Source of the DNA: an uncultured Clostridia bacterium
GTDB taxonomy: Bacteria; Bacillota; Clostridia; Lachnospirales; Lachnospiraceae
Direction: 5' to 3'
Assembly (NCBI GenBank): GCA_937896665.1
Contig: CALBNS010000019.1
Span: 9,435-73,434, forward strand
DNA: 64,000 nucleotides
Below are positions 16,347-24,442 of this stretch, piece by piece (the first letter of the stretch is position 1; the number at the start of each line of letters is the position of its first letter). The notes under the pieces were generated by a model. The model searched no databases. It saw nothing but the letters and a program-made list of their open reading frames with translations, and was not told where the DNA came from. Made by a program: the position numbers and the translations under genes.

Positions 16347-16610
16347 ATGAGCGACTTAAGTGCGACAAATTGTGGATGTGGATGTGAAAGAAACGAAAGA
16401 AGCTTTAATAACAATAATAATTCATGCCTTTGGATTATCTTAATTCTTTTATTCTCCTGTGGCGGATGCGGCAACGGATGTGGATTCGGACGCAACGACG
16501 GTGGAGGTGACAGCTGTATCTGGATTATCTTAATTCTTTTATTCTGCTGTGGCAATGGATGTGGATTAGGACGTAACGACAGCTTCGGCTTCGGAGATGG
16601 CTGCTGCTAA
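16347..16610 (+). CDS. Cysteine- and glycine-rich small protein with internal duplication
   Basis: The 87-residue product is almost entirely CG- and NGCG-rich turns around two copies of the hydrophobic segment WIILILLF, each flanked by cysteines and followed by GCG.GRND. It resembles the small proteins annotated as chorion-class high-cysteine HCB in Lachnospiraceae; no function is established. At DNA level the two halves share a 25-bp identical block (16431-16455 and 16521-16545) inside a longer near-repeat. A GGAGG site lies nine bases before the ATG, and a large terminator follows. The hydrophobic segments could insert in a membrane. It is one of few plus-strand genes here. Confidence 0.8.
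   Translation: MSDLSATNCGCGCERNERSFNNNNNSCLWIILILLFSCGGCGNGCGFGRNDGGGDSCIWIILILLFCCGNGCGLGRNDSFGFGDGCC
16431..16545 (+). repeat. Internal direct repeat in the cysteine-rich gene
   Basis: A 25-bp block starting TGGATTATCTTAATTC is identical at 16431-16455 and 16521-16545. The surrounding roughly 70 bp are also similar, encoding WIILILLF and GCG.GRND in both copies. It indicates a tandem duplication within the gene. Confidence 0.9.
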
Positions 16611-16631
16611 TTTACAATATCTTAGCTTAAT

Positions 16632-16688
16632 GACACACAATGTGGGGCTGCTGCAAGAGATTGCAGCGGCCCTAGTGTCGTGTTTTCT
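16632..16688 (+). terminator. Terminator after the cysteine-rich gene
   Basis: On the plus strand a 12-bp stem (GGGCTGCTGCAA/TTGCAGCGGCCC, one G-U) around GAGA is enclosed by a second stem, GACAC/GTGTC. It is followed by GTGTTTTCTT. Confidence 0.8.
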
Positions 16689-16720
16689 TATTCTGTTTCC
16701 ATATTGTTTATGCATGAATT

Positions 16721-16746
16721 CAAAAATGGAGTGCGCATGGCACTCC
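16721..16746 (-). terminator. Terminator after the 48-residue small gene
   Basis: On the minus strand GGAGTGC and GCACTCC pair around a five-base loop and are followed by ATTTTTG. It begins six bases after the small gene's stop codon, which supports that gene being expressed. Confidence 0.82.
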
Positions 16747-16752
16747 TGTCTA

Positions 16753-16899
16753 TTATGTGTCTTGTTGCTTTTCCTGCTTGGACTGTTCTTGTTTTTCTGT
16801 CTGTTCTCCATTATTCCTGTAAAGTTCCTTGATAAGCATGCATTTTTCATCTAATTCGTAGACTGCATTTCCTTCAATAATTAGTCTTTGCCTTTCCAT
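16753..16899 (-). CDS. 48-residue uncharacterised small protein
   Basis: A short minus-strand ORF of 48 codons starts at ATG 16899 with a strong GGAGGGA site seven bases upstream and ends at TAA 16755-16753, immediately before a terminator. The N-terminal half reads IIEGNAVYELDEKC, a compact mixed segment, and the C-terminal half is a charged Gln/Lys/Glu-rich tail (EKQEQSKQEKQQ). There is no membrane segment. I do not recognise a characterised family. A plus-strand ORF over the same bases is hydrophobic nonsense lacking a ribosome-binding site and is read through terminators, so the minus ORF is preferred. Confidence 0.68.
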   Translation of the reverse strand: MERQRLIIEGNAVYELDEKCMLIKELYRNNGEQTEKQEQSKQEKQQDT

Positions 16900-16997
16900 A
16901 AAATCCCTCCATTTTTTTCTCTTCTATATTATATGAGGATTACATATTTTCGCCCGTTCATTCATATATATTGACAACGTTAGTTTTCGGAGCAGTT

Positions 16998-17495
16998 ATG
17001 GACCAAAAAGAATCACATAAGATGACTCCCTTTGACCAATTGCTTTCCACACAGAATTTACAACTCTTAAAACTGTTTATTCCATACATGCCTCTGGAAA
17101 ACCAACGTTTTCTCGGCGTGTATGTGAAATTCACTGAGTTACAGCATACAATCCACTTTTTCCAGACACAGCAAAAGCCCATCGGCAAACAAAATGTAAA
17201 TGAAAAATCTGACTCAATCTTAGATATTCTGCAGGACATCCGCCCTTATTTACCGGAACAGTTCAGTGAAACTCTGGATAATTTTATTAACATGATGAAT
17301 ATGATGGATTTATTCCGAAGTTTTCAAGATATGCAAGACAGTGACGGTGATGCCGGATTTAATCCGATGGATATGATGAAGAACATGCTTACACCAGAAC
17401 AGCAGGGCATGTTTGAAATGTATAACACGATGCTGGAACAAGAACAGGAAAATCAAGAAATCAAGGAAGACAAGGAGGAATACTCTCATGCTTGA
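16998..17495 (+). CDS. Uncharacterised acidic protein, first gene of a two-gene operon
   Basis: The 165-residue product starts at ATG 16998, with GGAG six bases upstream; the frame is open a few codons farther to a TTG. The N-terminal half (FDQLLSTQNLQLLKLFIPYM, then ENQRFLGVYVKFTELQHT) looks helical. The C-terminal half is rich in Met, Asp, Glu and Gln (MMNMMDLFRSFQDMQDSDGD, then PEQQGMFEMYNTM). I recognise no catalytic motif or membrane helix. The next gene overlaps its end by eight bases, so the products are probably made together. It lies among other small plus-strand genes of unknown role. Confidence 0.75.
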   Translation: MDQKESHKMTPFDQLLSTQNLQLLKLFIPYMPLENQRFLGVYVKFTELQHTIHFFQTQQKPIGKQNVNEKSDSILDILQDIRPYLPEQFSETLDNFINMMNMMDLFRSFQDMQDSDGDAGFNPMDMMKNMLTPEQQGMFEMYNTMLEQEQENQEIKEDKEEYSHA

Positions 17496-17772
17496 TTGGT
17501 TAAATGACCCTTTATTAAAAGATATGGATCCTGTCAAACGGGAACTCTTCAAAATGGCGGCTGCACAGACATCGGGCAAATCCGGCAACGCACTTGTGCC
17601 CGTTTTGATGGCGCTGATTACGAATGCTAACAAAAAAGGTATTCAATTCACGCCGGAAGAGATATCCTTGATTCTTCAGATCCTAAAACAAGGAAAATCC
17701 CCACAGGAACAGGCTGAGATTGATAAAACCGTGCAGATGATAACTTCCATGATGAAAAAGCACTCTAAATAA
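17488..17772 (+). CDS. Uncharacterised small helical protein, second gene of the operon
   Basis: The 94-residue product starts at ATG 17488, which has AGGAGG nine bases upstream and overlaps the preceding stop. It begins MLDWLNDPLLKDMDPVKREL, continues with a Gly/Ser linker and a helix (ALVPVLMALITNANKKGI), and ends with a Met/Lys-rich helix. The pattern TPEEISLILQILKQGKSPQEQ suggests a small helical bundle. No known function is recognised. Its tight coupling with the upstream gene suggests that the two proteins interact. Confidence 0.78.
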   Translation: MLDWLNDPLLKDMDPVKRELFKMAAAQTSGKSGNALVPVLMALITNANKKGIQFTPEEISLILQILKQGKSPQEQAEIDKTVQMITSMMKKHSK

Positions 17773-17826
17773 CAGCAAACGAATGACATAAAAGCCCAAA
17801 AGCCTACTTTCCTATCCTGTCAAACA

Positions 17827-17868
17827 ACACCGCCAACAGTCACAAACATCTGTGACTGTTGGCGGTGT
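17827..17868. terminator. Bidirectional terminator, 18-bp perfect stem
   Basis: A perfect 18-bp inverted repeat (ACACCGCCAACAGTCACA and its complement) flanks the loop AACATC. It sits between the convergent plus-strand small operon (ending 17772) and the minus-strand ABC-F gene (ending 17888). The tails are A/T-rich but not pure T. Confidence 0.75.
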
Positions 17869-17887
17869 CGCATAAAAATTTACATTT

Positions 17888-19525
17888 TTAGTTATCTTCT
17901 TCCGCATGGTCCATGGTATACGTCTGACGTTTTCTTGCCATCTCATCGCTTTCAAGATATTCATCATAGGTGGTCATCTTATCAATCAATTTACCGCCCG
18001 GAACAATTTCCATGATACGGTTTGCTGTTGTCTGTACAATCTGATGGTCACGTGAAGCAAACAATAACACGCCCGGAAACTTAATCAGTCCGTTGTTCAG
18101 CGCGGTAATTGCTTCCATATCCAAGTGGTCCGTAGGCTCATCAAGCACTAATACGTTCGCACCCGAAATCATCATCTTCGACAAAAGGCATCGTACTTTT
18201 TCTCCACCGGAAAGCACTTTTACCTTCTTCACACCGTCATCTCCACCAAACAGCATTCTACCCAAGAAACCACGTACATATGTTACGTCCTTCTCCTCAG
18301 AATACTGCATCAGCCATTCTACAATCGTGTCTTCATTGGCAAATTCCTGTGTACTGTCTTTTGGGAAATAAGCCTGAGTTGTAGTAACACCCCACTTATA
18401 TGTTCCTTCATCCGGCTCCATTTCACCTGTTATAATCTTGAATAATGTTGTCTTCGCGAGTTCATTGCCGCCTACAAAGGCAACCTTGTCTTCTCTGTTA
18501 ATTGTAAATGAAAGATCATCTAAAATCTTAACACCGTCAATCGTCTTCGAAAGACCTTCTACAGTCAGAACTTCGTTACCAATAGAACGATTTGGCTTAA
18601 AGTCAATGTATGGATACTTCCTGCTTGATGGACGGATATCATCCAATTCAATCTTTTCCAGTGCACGTTTACGTGAAGTCGCCTGTTTTGACTTCGATGC
18701 GTTCGCACTGAATCGTGAGATAAATTCCTGAAGTTCTTTAATCTTCTCTTCCTTTTTGCGGTTAGCTTCTTTCATCTGTTTGATGATTAACTGACTTGAT
18801 TCATACCAGAAGTCATAGTTACCTGCAAAAAGCCGGATTTTACCATAATCAATATCTGCAATCTGTGTACATACTTTATTCAGGAAATAACGGTCATGGG
18901 ATACTACGATGACTGTATTGTCAAAGTTAATCAAGAATTCTTCTAACCATGCAATCGCGTCCAAATCCAAGTGGTTGGTAGGCTCATCAAGAAGCAGAAT
19001 ATCCGGATTACCAAATAATGCCTGTGCAAGGAGAACCTTAACCTTTTGTGCACCTGTCAAATCCTTCAAATATTTATAATGTAAGTCCGTTTCAATTCCA
19101 AGACCATTCAAAAGTGATGCTGCGTCAGACTCTGCTTCCCAACCATCCATAGTGGCAAATTCAGCTTCCAACTCGCTGGCTTTAATACCATCTTCGTCAG
19201 TAAAATCTTCCTTTGCATACAGCACTTCTTTTTCTTTCATAATCTCATAAAGTCTCTTGTTACCCATAATAACAGTATCAAGTACAAGGAATTCATCGTA
19301 TTTAAAATGATCCTGCTGCAAAAACGAAAGACGTTCGCCCGGTGTAATAATTACTTCACCCTTGGTTGGCTCTAACTGTCCTGATAAAATTTTTAAAAAT
19401 GTAGATTTTCCGGCACCATTCGCACCAATTAATCCATAGCAATTGCCTTCTGTAAACTTTACGTTTACATCTTCAAACAGTGCTTTCTTTCCTACTCGCA
19501 GCGTAATATTGCTTGTGCTAATCAT
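17888..19525 (-). CDS. ykpA: ABC-F family ATPase, YkpA/YbiT type
   Basis: ABC-F proteins are soluble twin-ATPase proteins that act on ribosomes; they are not transporters. The 545-residue product has a first nucleotide site with GANGAGKST near residue 35, signature LTGAQKVKV and LLLDEPTNHLD, then a linker with FSANASKSKQATSRKR. The second site keeps LSGGEKVR and LVLDEPTDHLD, but its Walker A reads GGNELAKTT, lacking the glycine before Lys. B. subtilis YkpA, as I recall it, is similarly degenerate there, so this is probably a family trait. It has its own promoter, and it is convergent with the small-protein operon. Confidence 0.93.
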   Translation of the reverse strand: MISTSNITLRVGKKALFEDVNVKFTEGNCYGLIGANGAGKSTFLKILSGQLEPTKGEVIITPGERLSFLQQDHFKYDEFLVLDTVIMGNKRLYEIMKEKEVLYAKEDFTDEDGIKASELEAEFATMDGWEAESDAASLLNGLGIETDLHYKYLKDLTGAQKVKVLLAQALFGNPDILLLDEPTNHLDLDAIAWLEEFLINFDNTVIVVSHDRYFLNKVCTQIADIDYGKIRLFAGNYDFWYESSQLIIKQMKEANRKKEEKIKELQEFISRFSANASKSKQATSRKRALEKIELDDIRPSSRKYPYIDFKPNRSIGNEVLTVEGLSKTIDGVKILDDLSFTINREDKVAFVGGNELAKTTLFKIITGEMEPDEGTYKWGVTTTQAYFPKDSTQEFANEDTIVEWLMQYSEEKDVTYVRGFLGRMLFGGDDGVKKVKVLSGGEKVRCLLSKMMISGANVLVLDEPTDHLDMEAITALNNGLIKFPGVLLFASRDHQIVQTTANRIMEIVPGGKLIDKMTTYDEYLESDEMARKRQTYTMDHAEEDN

Positions 19526-19586
19526 GTATATATTCCCTCCATGAGATTTTTTCTCTATTTAATATGTCTCTAGTTTATCAACGCAT

Positions 19587-19615
19587 ATATTACCATGAGA
19601 AATACAAAATAGCAA
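19587..19615 (-). promoter_or_regulatory. Promoter of the ABC-F gene
   Basis: On the minus strand TTGCTA (19615-19610) and TAATAT (19592-19587) are separated by 17 bases, with a predicted leader of about 55 bases before the ATG. Confidence 0.6.
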
Positions 19616-19717
19616 GTTCTAATTCTTTTCCAGATGTGCAAGATTTTCACGTGTTCTTGTCCTGATAAACAATGTTTTCATTACAAGACAGATTCCGTAA
19701 CTAAATAGATTAAAAAT

Positions 19718-19748
19718 TTGCAACATAACACAAAATATGTTGTATAAT
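19718..19748 (+). promoter_or_regulatory. Thioesterase promoter overlapped by an inverted repeat
   Basis: TTGCAA (19718-19723) and TATAAT (19743-19748) are spaced 19 bases apart. An inverted repeat, AACATA-N8-TATGTT (19722-19741), fills the spacer and touches both elements, as a repressor operator would. Confidence 0.5.
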
Positions 19749-19782
19749 ACAAATATCAATTATGAAAAGCGAGACGAATATT

Positions 19783-20259
19783 ATGAACACAAAACCAAAG
19801 AAAACAGCAGACTCTATTGTTGAAACAGTCCACATCGTACGCCCGAATCATCTCAACGGTGCAAACCGTTTATTTGGCGGAATTCTGATGCAGTGGATTG
19901 ATGAAGTGGCGGGTATTGTCGCCAAGAGACATGCGATGACAAATGTTATTACTGCCTCAGTAGACAATCTCCGCTTTTTAAAAGGCGCCTATCAGAATGA
20001 AATGGTTGTCATCATAGGTAAGATCACATGGGTTGGTACTACTTCGATGGAAGTACGCGTCGATACTTACGTAGAAAATTCAGAAGGAACCCGTCGTCCG
20101 ATTAATCGGGCCTATTTTGTTATGGTTGCCCTCGATGCGGATGATAAACCTGTAAAGGTCCCGTCCTTAATTTTAGAAAATGAAGCAGAACGGGCGGAGT
20201 GGGAAAATGGACAAAAGCGCAGAGAGATGCGCAACTTGCGAAAATCAGAAGGATTTTAA
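19783..20259 (+). CDS. Acyl-CoA thioesterase, hotdog fold (YciA/BFIT-like)
   Basis: This family hydrolyses acyl-CoA thioesters in the cytoplasm. The 158-residue product has the hotdog core: VRPNHLNGANRLFGG with the active-site Asn and Gly, LMQWIDEVAG with the catalytic Asp, and TASVDNLRFLKGAY. The promoter's -10 ends at 19748, so transcription should start near 19755. An ATG at 19762 would be almost leaderless, so I chose the ATG at 19783; the alternative adds seven residues. It is monocistronic and convergent with the histidine kinase gene, with a shared terminator between. Confidence 0.88.
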   Translation: MNTKPKKTADSIVETVHIVRPNHLNGANRLFGGILMQWIDEVAGIVAKRHAMTNVITASVDNLRFLKGAYQNEMVVIIGKITWVGTTSMEVRVDTYVENSEGTRRPINRAYFVMVALDADDKPVKVPSLILENEAERAEWENGQKRREMRNLRKSEGF

Positions 20260-20292
20260 TACAAAGCAAAAGACGAAAGTAATACCAATGTC

Positions 20293-20334
20293 ATGATGCC
20301 GGGACATCCAGAGGTTCCTCTGTCCCGGCATCAT
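20293..20334. terminator. Bidirectional terminator between thioesterase and kinase genes
   Basis: A perfect 14-bp stem (ATGATGCCGGGACA and its complement) flanks a 14-base loop. It serves two convergent genes ending at 20259 and 20342. Confidence 0.7.
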
Positions 20335-20341
20335 ACTGTAA

Positions 20342-22546
20342 TCATACTTGTTTTTTACTCCACGTAATCTCTACTTTGAATAAATCACCATCCACACTAA
20401 TTTTCAATTCACCATTCTGCAATTCCACGAAGCTTTTCGCAATTGCCAGACCGAGTCCGCTTCCTTCCGAGTTACGGGATACATCGCCCCTTACAAATCG
20501 TTCCGTCAATTGTTCAGCTTCAACACTTAACTCTGCTGCCGAAATATTGCGGAATGTAATCTGTACGTCACTCTCGCCATCTATGACATCCACATATACT
20601 CTTGTGTACGGCATTGCATACTTCAGTGCATTATTTAACAAGTTTTCGAAGACACGGTATGTACGCTGCCCATCCAACAAAAGAATTACTTTTTCCTCTG
20701 GAAGATTCCAACGGAATGTCAGATTGCTTTTTTCAATCACTTCTGCCATTTCCGATTTTATCTGCCTTAGCAGGTTCACGATATCCACTTCCATAAAATT
20801 CATATTCACATTGCCGGACTGCGCCTTGCTCACCTCAAATAAATCCTCGATCAGAACTTTGAGCCGCTGCGATTTCTGTTCTAAGGTCTTAATATATGAA
20901 TTTCTTTCTTCTTCCGTAAGATCTTCATTTTTCAACAAATCCACATAAGTAATAATTGCTGTTAGAGGAGTTTTTAAATCATGGGATACATTTGTAATCA
21001 ACTCTGTCTTCATATTTTGACTCTTTGCTTCCTCCAACACTGCTTTTTCAAATCCCTGCTGTACCTGTTCGAGTGATTTCCCAATTGATGCAAAAATTCC
21101 CAAATCCTCTTCCATTGTGATCATTAGATTTCCTTCTGCCATCTGTTCTGTCGCATGCAGGATACTATTGTATTGCTTTTGAATTTTCTCTCCATACTTT
21201 TTGAGCAGAATATACAATCCCACTGAGTAAACCACGAGTCCCGCAATTCCAAAGAGCCACATACAACATAGCACAGTAAGTATTACAAAATTTGCAATAA
21301 CAATCTTGATAATGCTTTGATTTAGTTTTTGGGAAATATCAATGTCCGTCACATACTTATATATATTTTTTATCTGCTTAACAATCCTGCGCAAGAAACT
21401 TACCACCAATATGCGATTTTTGATGTAGAATACCGGCGATGTCAACAGTGGTCTGATTGATGCCACCACAATATATTCTAAAAGGAAGCATACCGACCAG
21501 CCTATAACATCAGCGGCTGACCGTAGATAATACAAGGCAGAAACAGAAATCGTTTTTCCTAATATTGCCAAATCTTGGGCAGATGCAAGTCTCTCTTTCA
21601 TTTCGGACATGGTGCAATGACTCATCTCAAAATACATACCACAAAGACAAAAAAAAGTAACTGTACCCAGTGCAACCGCCAGTTCAAGAGGCAGACTGAA
21701 AATCTTTTCCTTCCCAGTCTCCAGTCTTTTCCAGAATGGCAGCAGCAATGCCATAAGCATAACAAAAATCCCACATGCTATCACAACAAAGTGAGCGCCC
21801 GTCTCAACATACAGGTGCTCCGAGTCCGGCATATAATATTCCTGCATTTCCTTCCAGCTCTCTATGGTGTTTATAAAAGCACTTTCTTCATCAAACTGTA
21901 TCACCATGCTAAAATTCTTCGGCTGCATCTGTGTTTCCGAAATGTAACTGTCTGTTGACATCGCATATGATTTGACATTTTCACAATATTGTTCGACAGA
22001 ACGCTGCGCAATTCTTAGATAATCAAAATGTTGAGGTATTACCATACACACACTGTCGCTTTCAAAATCAATCCTCTCTATTTCTCCCTTTGAATCATAT
22101 ACGAGCATCAGTGTTGCAATTCCATCTTTCAAATTTTGTGAATTGGTTTTTGTGACTTTCTCACCACCATCCTTAGTATACGTTGCCAAATACCTTGTGC
22201 TATCCCGTATTGCATAATAATCGTTTATCCATCCATATTCTTCTAAAATATTCTGATTCACATCATTTGCCGGATCCTCTTTCTGAAACACTGAGTACAC
22301 ATAGTAACTTGCTTCTACTGCATAGTTGATCGTATTTTGCGGTAATACATAGCTGTATTCCTCACCTAGCGGAAGGTATTCGTCATAATATTCTTCTTGG
22401 ATCTTTTTATATTCTGCTTTCTTAGTTAACATTGCATCTTCCATCATCGGGTATAATGCCACGGTAACAAAAGCCGGCAGCAGAATACAGAGTACAATTA
22501 AAATGACTTTAAGTTTTTTATAATTTTTGTTCAATTTTGTAGCCAA
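20342..22546 (-). CDS. Sensor histidine kinase, VanS-like, multi-membrane-spanning
   Basis: This membrane kinase should sense an external signal and phosphorylate the adjacent response regulator. The 734-residue product has an N-terminal membrane helix (about 13-32), an extracytoplasmic domain (about 36-250), further membrane segments near 251-270, 286-307, 336-364 and 411-448, a HAMP-like linker, and a kinase core: H-box NVSHDLKTPL (His522), N-box FENLLNNALKY and G-box GSGLGLAIAKS. The core resembles the VanS group. The start is uncertain: TTG codons at 22546 and 22534 lie inside the end of the regulator gene, and no ATG precedes the first helix. The overlap means coupled translation. Confidence 0.9.
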   Translation of the reverse strand: MATKLNKNYKKLKVILIVLCILLPAFVTVALYPMMEDAMLTKKAEYKKIQEEYYDEYLPLGEEYSYVLPQNTINYAVEASYYVYSVFQKEDPANDVNQNILEEYGWINDYYAIRDSTRYLATYTKDGGEKVTKTNSQNLKDGIATLMLVYDSKGEIERIDFESDSVCMVIPQHFDYLRIAQRSVEQYCENVKSYAMSTDSYISETQMQPKNFSMVIQFDEESAFINTIESWKEMQEYYMPDSEHLYVETGAHFVVIACGIFVMLMALLLPFWKRLETGKEKIFSLPLELAVALGTVTFFCLCGMYFEMSHCTMSEMKERLASAQDLAILGKTISVSALYYLRSAADVIGWSVCFLLEYIVVASIRPLLTSPVFYIKNRILVVSFLRRIVKQIKNIYKYVTDIDISQKLNQSIIKIVIANFVILTVLCCMWLFGIAGLVVYSVGLYILLKKYGEKIQKQYNSILHATEQMAEGNLMITMEEDLGIFASIGKSLEQVQQGFEKAVLEEAKSQNMKTELITNVSHDLKTPLTAIITYVDLLKNEDLTEEERNSYIKTLEQKSQRLKVLIEDLFEVSKAQSGNVNMNFMEVDIVNLLRQIKSEMAEVIEKSNLTFRWNLPEEKVILLLDGQRTYRVFENLLNNALKYAMPYTRVYVDVIDGESDVQITFRNISAAELSVEAEQLTERFVRGDVSRNSEGSGLGLAIAKSFVELQNGELKISVDGDLFKVEITWSKKQV

Positions 22547-23234
22547 CTCCCCACACCACCTTCAAATATTTTGGTTCTTTCGGGTTATATTCTATTTTTT
22601 CCCGAATATGTCTTACATGAACCATTACCGTATCTGTATTGATTGCCTTTTCATTCCATATTCTTTCATAGATCTCATCTGCCGAAAAGACACGTCCCGG
22701 AGTTTTGATTAGTAACAGTAAAATCTTGAATTCAATTGGTGTAAGCTTTACGACTTCACCATCAACACGAACCTGCACCATATCTTCGTCCACCTCCAGA
22801 CCACCGATGCAATACGTTTTACCTGTTTTGCCCCTCTGCTCATTTTCCTGAATTCCCAGATATCTGGCATAACGGCGTAACTGTGAATTCACCCTTGCAA
22901 GAAGCTCCAATGGCTGAAATGGTTTCGTCACATAATCATCCGCACCCATATTGAGTCCCATGATCTTATCCACTTCCTCTGACTTTGCAGAGAGCATGAT
23001 AACCGGAAAATTATATTCCCTGCGAAGCTCCATTACCATACGAATTCCATCCATTCTCGGCATCATGACGTCAATGATTGCCAGATGGAGCTCCGTATGT
23101 TTGATAATATGTAATCCTTCCATGCCATCTGCAGCCTTCGAGACTTCATATCCTTGGTTCTTCAAATAAATTTCGATTCCATCCCGAATCTGTTCATCAT
23201 CTTCTACAACTAAAATATGATACTTTTCCTTCAT
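22518..23234 (-). CDS. OmpR/VanR family response regulator
   Basis: The 238-residue product has a receiver domain with the acidic pair in VVEDDEQ, phospho-acceptor Asp in LAIIDVMMPRMDG, and Lys in VTKPF, then a C-terminal winged helix (TPIEFKILLLLIKTPGRVFS and DTVMVHVRHIREKI). It should bind DNA when phosphorylated by the kinase downstream. ATG 23234 has GGAG seven bases upstream and is preferred to a start at 23288. Its own target operons cannot be deduced from the neighbours. Confidence 0.94.
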   Translation of the reverse strand: MKEKYHILVVEDDEQIRDGIEIYLKNQGYEVSKAADGMEGLHIIKHTELHLAIIDVMMPRMDGIRMVMELRREYNFPVIMLSAKSEEVDKIMGLNMGADDYVTKPFQPLELLARVNSQLRRYARYLGIQENEQRGKTGKTYCIGGLEVDEDMVQVRVDGEVVKLTPIEFKILLLLIKTPGRVFSADEIYERIWNEKAINTDTVMVHVRHIREKIEYNPKEPKYLKVVWGVGYKIEQKL

Positions 23235-23303
23235 GCCTAATCTCCTTTTTATACGGTTATTCATGTATGTGTGTAGCATACAGCACAAATCTAAAAAGAA
23301 CCT

Positions 23304-23324
23304 TCAAAAAAATCGAAAGATTTT
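23304..23324 (-). terminator. Short terminator after trpS
   Basis: On the minus strand AAAATC and GATTTT pair around TTTC and continue into TTTTTTG. It separates trpS from the response regulator gene on the same strand. Confidence 0.6.
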
Positions 23325-23357
23325 CTAAAGATTCTTCTTATTTATTTGCTATATCTA

Positions 23358-24362
23358 TTATCGGATTCTTTCTGGGAATCCCACTTTTTTCTGAACTTTT
23401 CTTAATGTCTTCATGGCAAAATAATTAGCCTTCTCTGCATTATTCTTGATGATCGAATCCAGATAACCTTTATCCTTCTCTAACCTTGCCACTTCGTCCT
23501 GCAATGGCTTTAACACAGATACAACTGCTTCTCCAACAGCCAGTTTGAAGTCACCATAGCCTTTTCCGTCGAATTCCTTCACAACATCCTGAGGGGGCAC
23601 ATTCATACATGCACTGTAAATATCTATCAGGTTCTTCACGCCCGGCTGCTCGTCACGATACAGAATCTGTGCTTCCGAATCTGTCACAGCACGTTTACAC
23701 TTGCGAATGATTGTATCAGGGTCGTCCATCAGATAAATACTTGCATTTACATTCTCATCTGATTTTGACATTTTCTTTTTTGGATCCTGAAGACTCATAA
23801 TCTTCGCCCCAACTTTTCCAATATATGCTTCCGGTATAGTAAATACATCACCATAAATGGCATTAAATCTCTGTGCAATATCTCTTGTAATCTCCAAATG
23901 CTGCATCTGGTCAATACCTACCGGAACTACATCTGCCTGGAATAGCAGAATGTCTGCTGCCATCAATACCGGATAAGTAAACAGCCCCGCGTTAATATTA
24001 TCTGCATGCTTTGCTGCTTTATCCTTGAATTGTGTCATACGGTTCAACTCACCCATGTATGTAAAACAATTCAATATCCAAGCCAATTCTGCATGTCCTG
24101 ATACATGTGACTGATAGTAAATACAATTCTTTTCCGGGTCCAGACCTGCTGCAATATATAATGTCAATAAAGCTCTTGCTCTTTTACGAAGTGTAGCCGG
24201 ATCCTGTCTTACCGTAATCGAATGCATATCTACTACACTATAAAAGCACTCATATTCATCGCTCAGCGAAATCCAATTCTTCAATGCTCCCAGATAATTT
24301 CCCAAGGTCAGGTTTCCTGTTGCCTGCATTCCACTGAACAATACTTTTTTATCATTAATCAT
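23358..24362 (-). CDS. trpS: Tryptophan-tRNA ligase
   Basis: TrpRS charges tRNA-Trp. The 334-residue product has the class I HIGH-equivalent TGNLTLGNYLGAL near residue 14 and KMSKS in KKKMSKSDEN near residue 200. The ATG at 24362 has GGAGG eight bases upstream; the apparent longer start is a GTG without a site. Only about 80 bases separate it from the upstream gene, leaving no room for a T-box leader, so it is not obviously controlled by uncharged tRNA. Confidence 0.97.
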   Translation of the reverse strand: MINDKKVLFSGMQATGNLTLGNYLGALKNWISLSDEYECFYSVVDMHSITVRQDPATLRKRARALLTLYIAAGLDPEKNCIYYQSHVSGHAELAWILNCFTYMGELNRMTQFKDKAAKHADNINAGLFTYPVLMAADILLFQADVVPVGIDQMQHLEITRDIAQRFNAIYGDVFTIPEAYIGKVGAKIMSLQDPKKKMSKSDENVNASIYLMDDPDTIIRKCKRAVTDSEAQILYRDEQPGVKNLIDIYSACMNVPPQDVVKEFDGKGYGDFKLAVGEAVVSVLKPLQDEVARLEKDKGYLDSIIKNNAEKANYFAMKTLRKVQKKVGFPERIR

Positions 24363-24442
24363 GTTATCTTCCTCCACATATCATCATTACCACCTAGTGT
24401 ACCTCTTTTTGACTTCTTCGTCAAGCAACGTACACTTTTCAG

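Noticed and set aside
16597..16854. Plus-strand ORF of 85 codons rich in Leu, Phe and Cys
   Set aside because: It starts inside the cysteine-rich gene, runs across that gene's terminator and the opposing terminator at 16721-16746, and lacks a ribosome-binding site. The 48-residue minus-strand gene is better supported.
24363..24442. T-box leader for trpS
   Set aside because: The gap is only about 80 bases and has no terminator or T-box core; no tRNA-responsive element can be supported.
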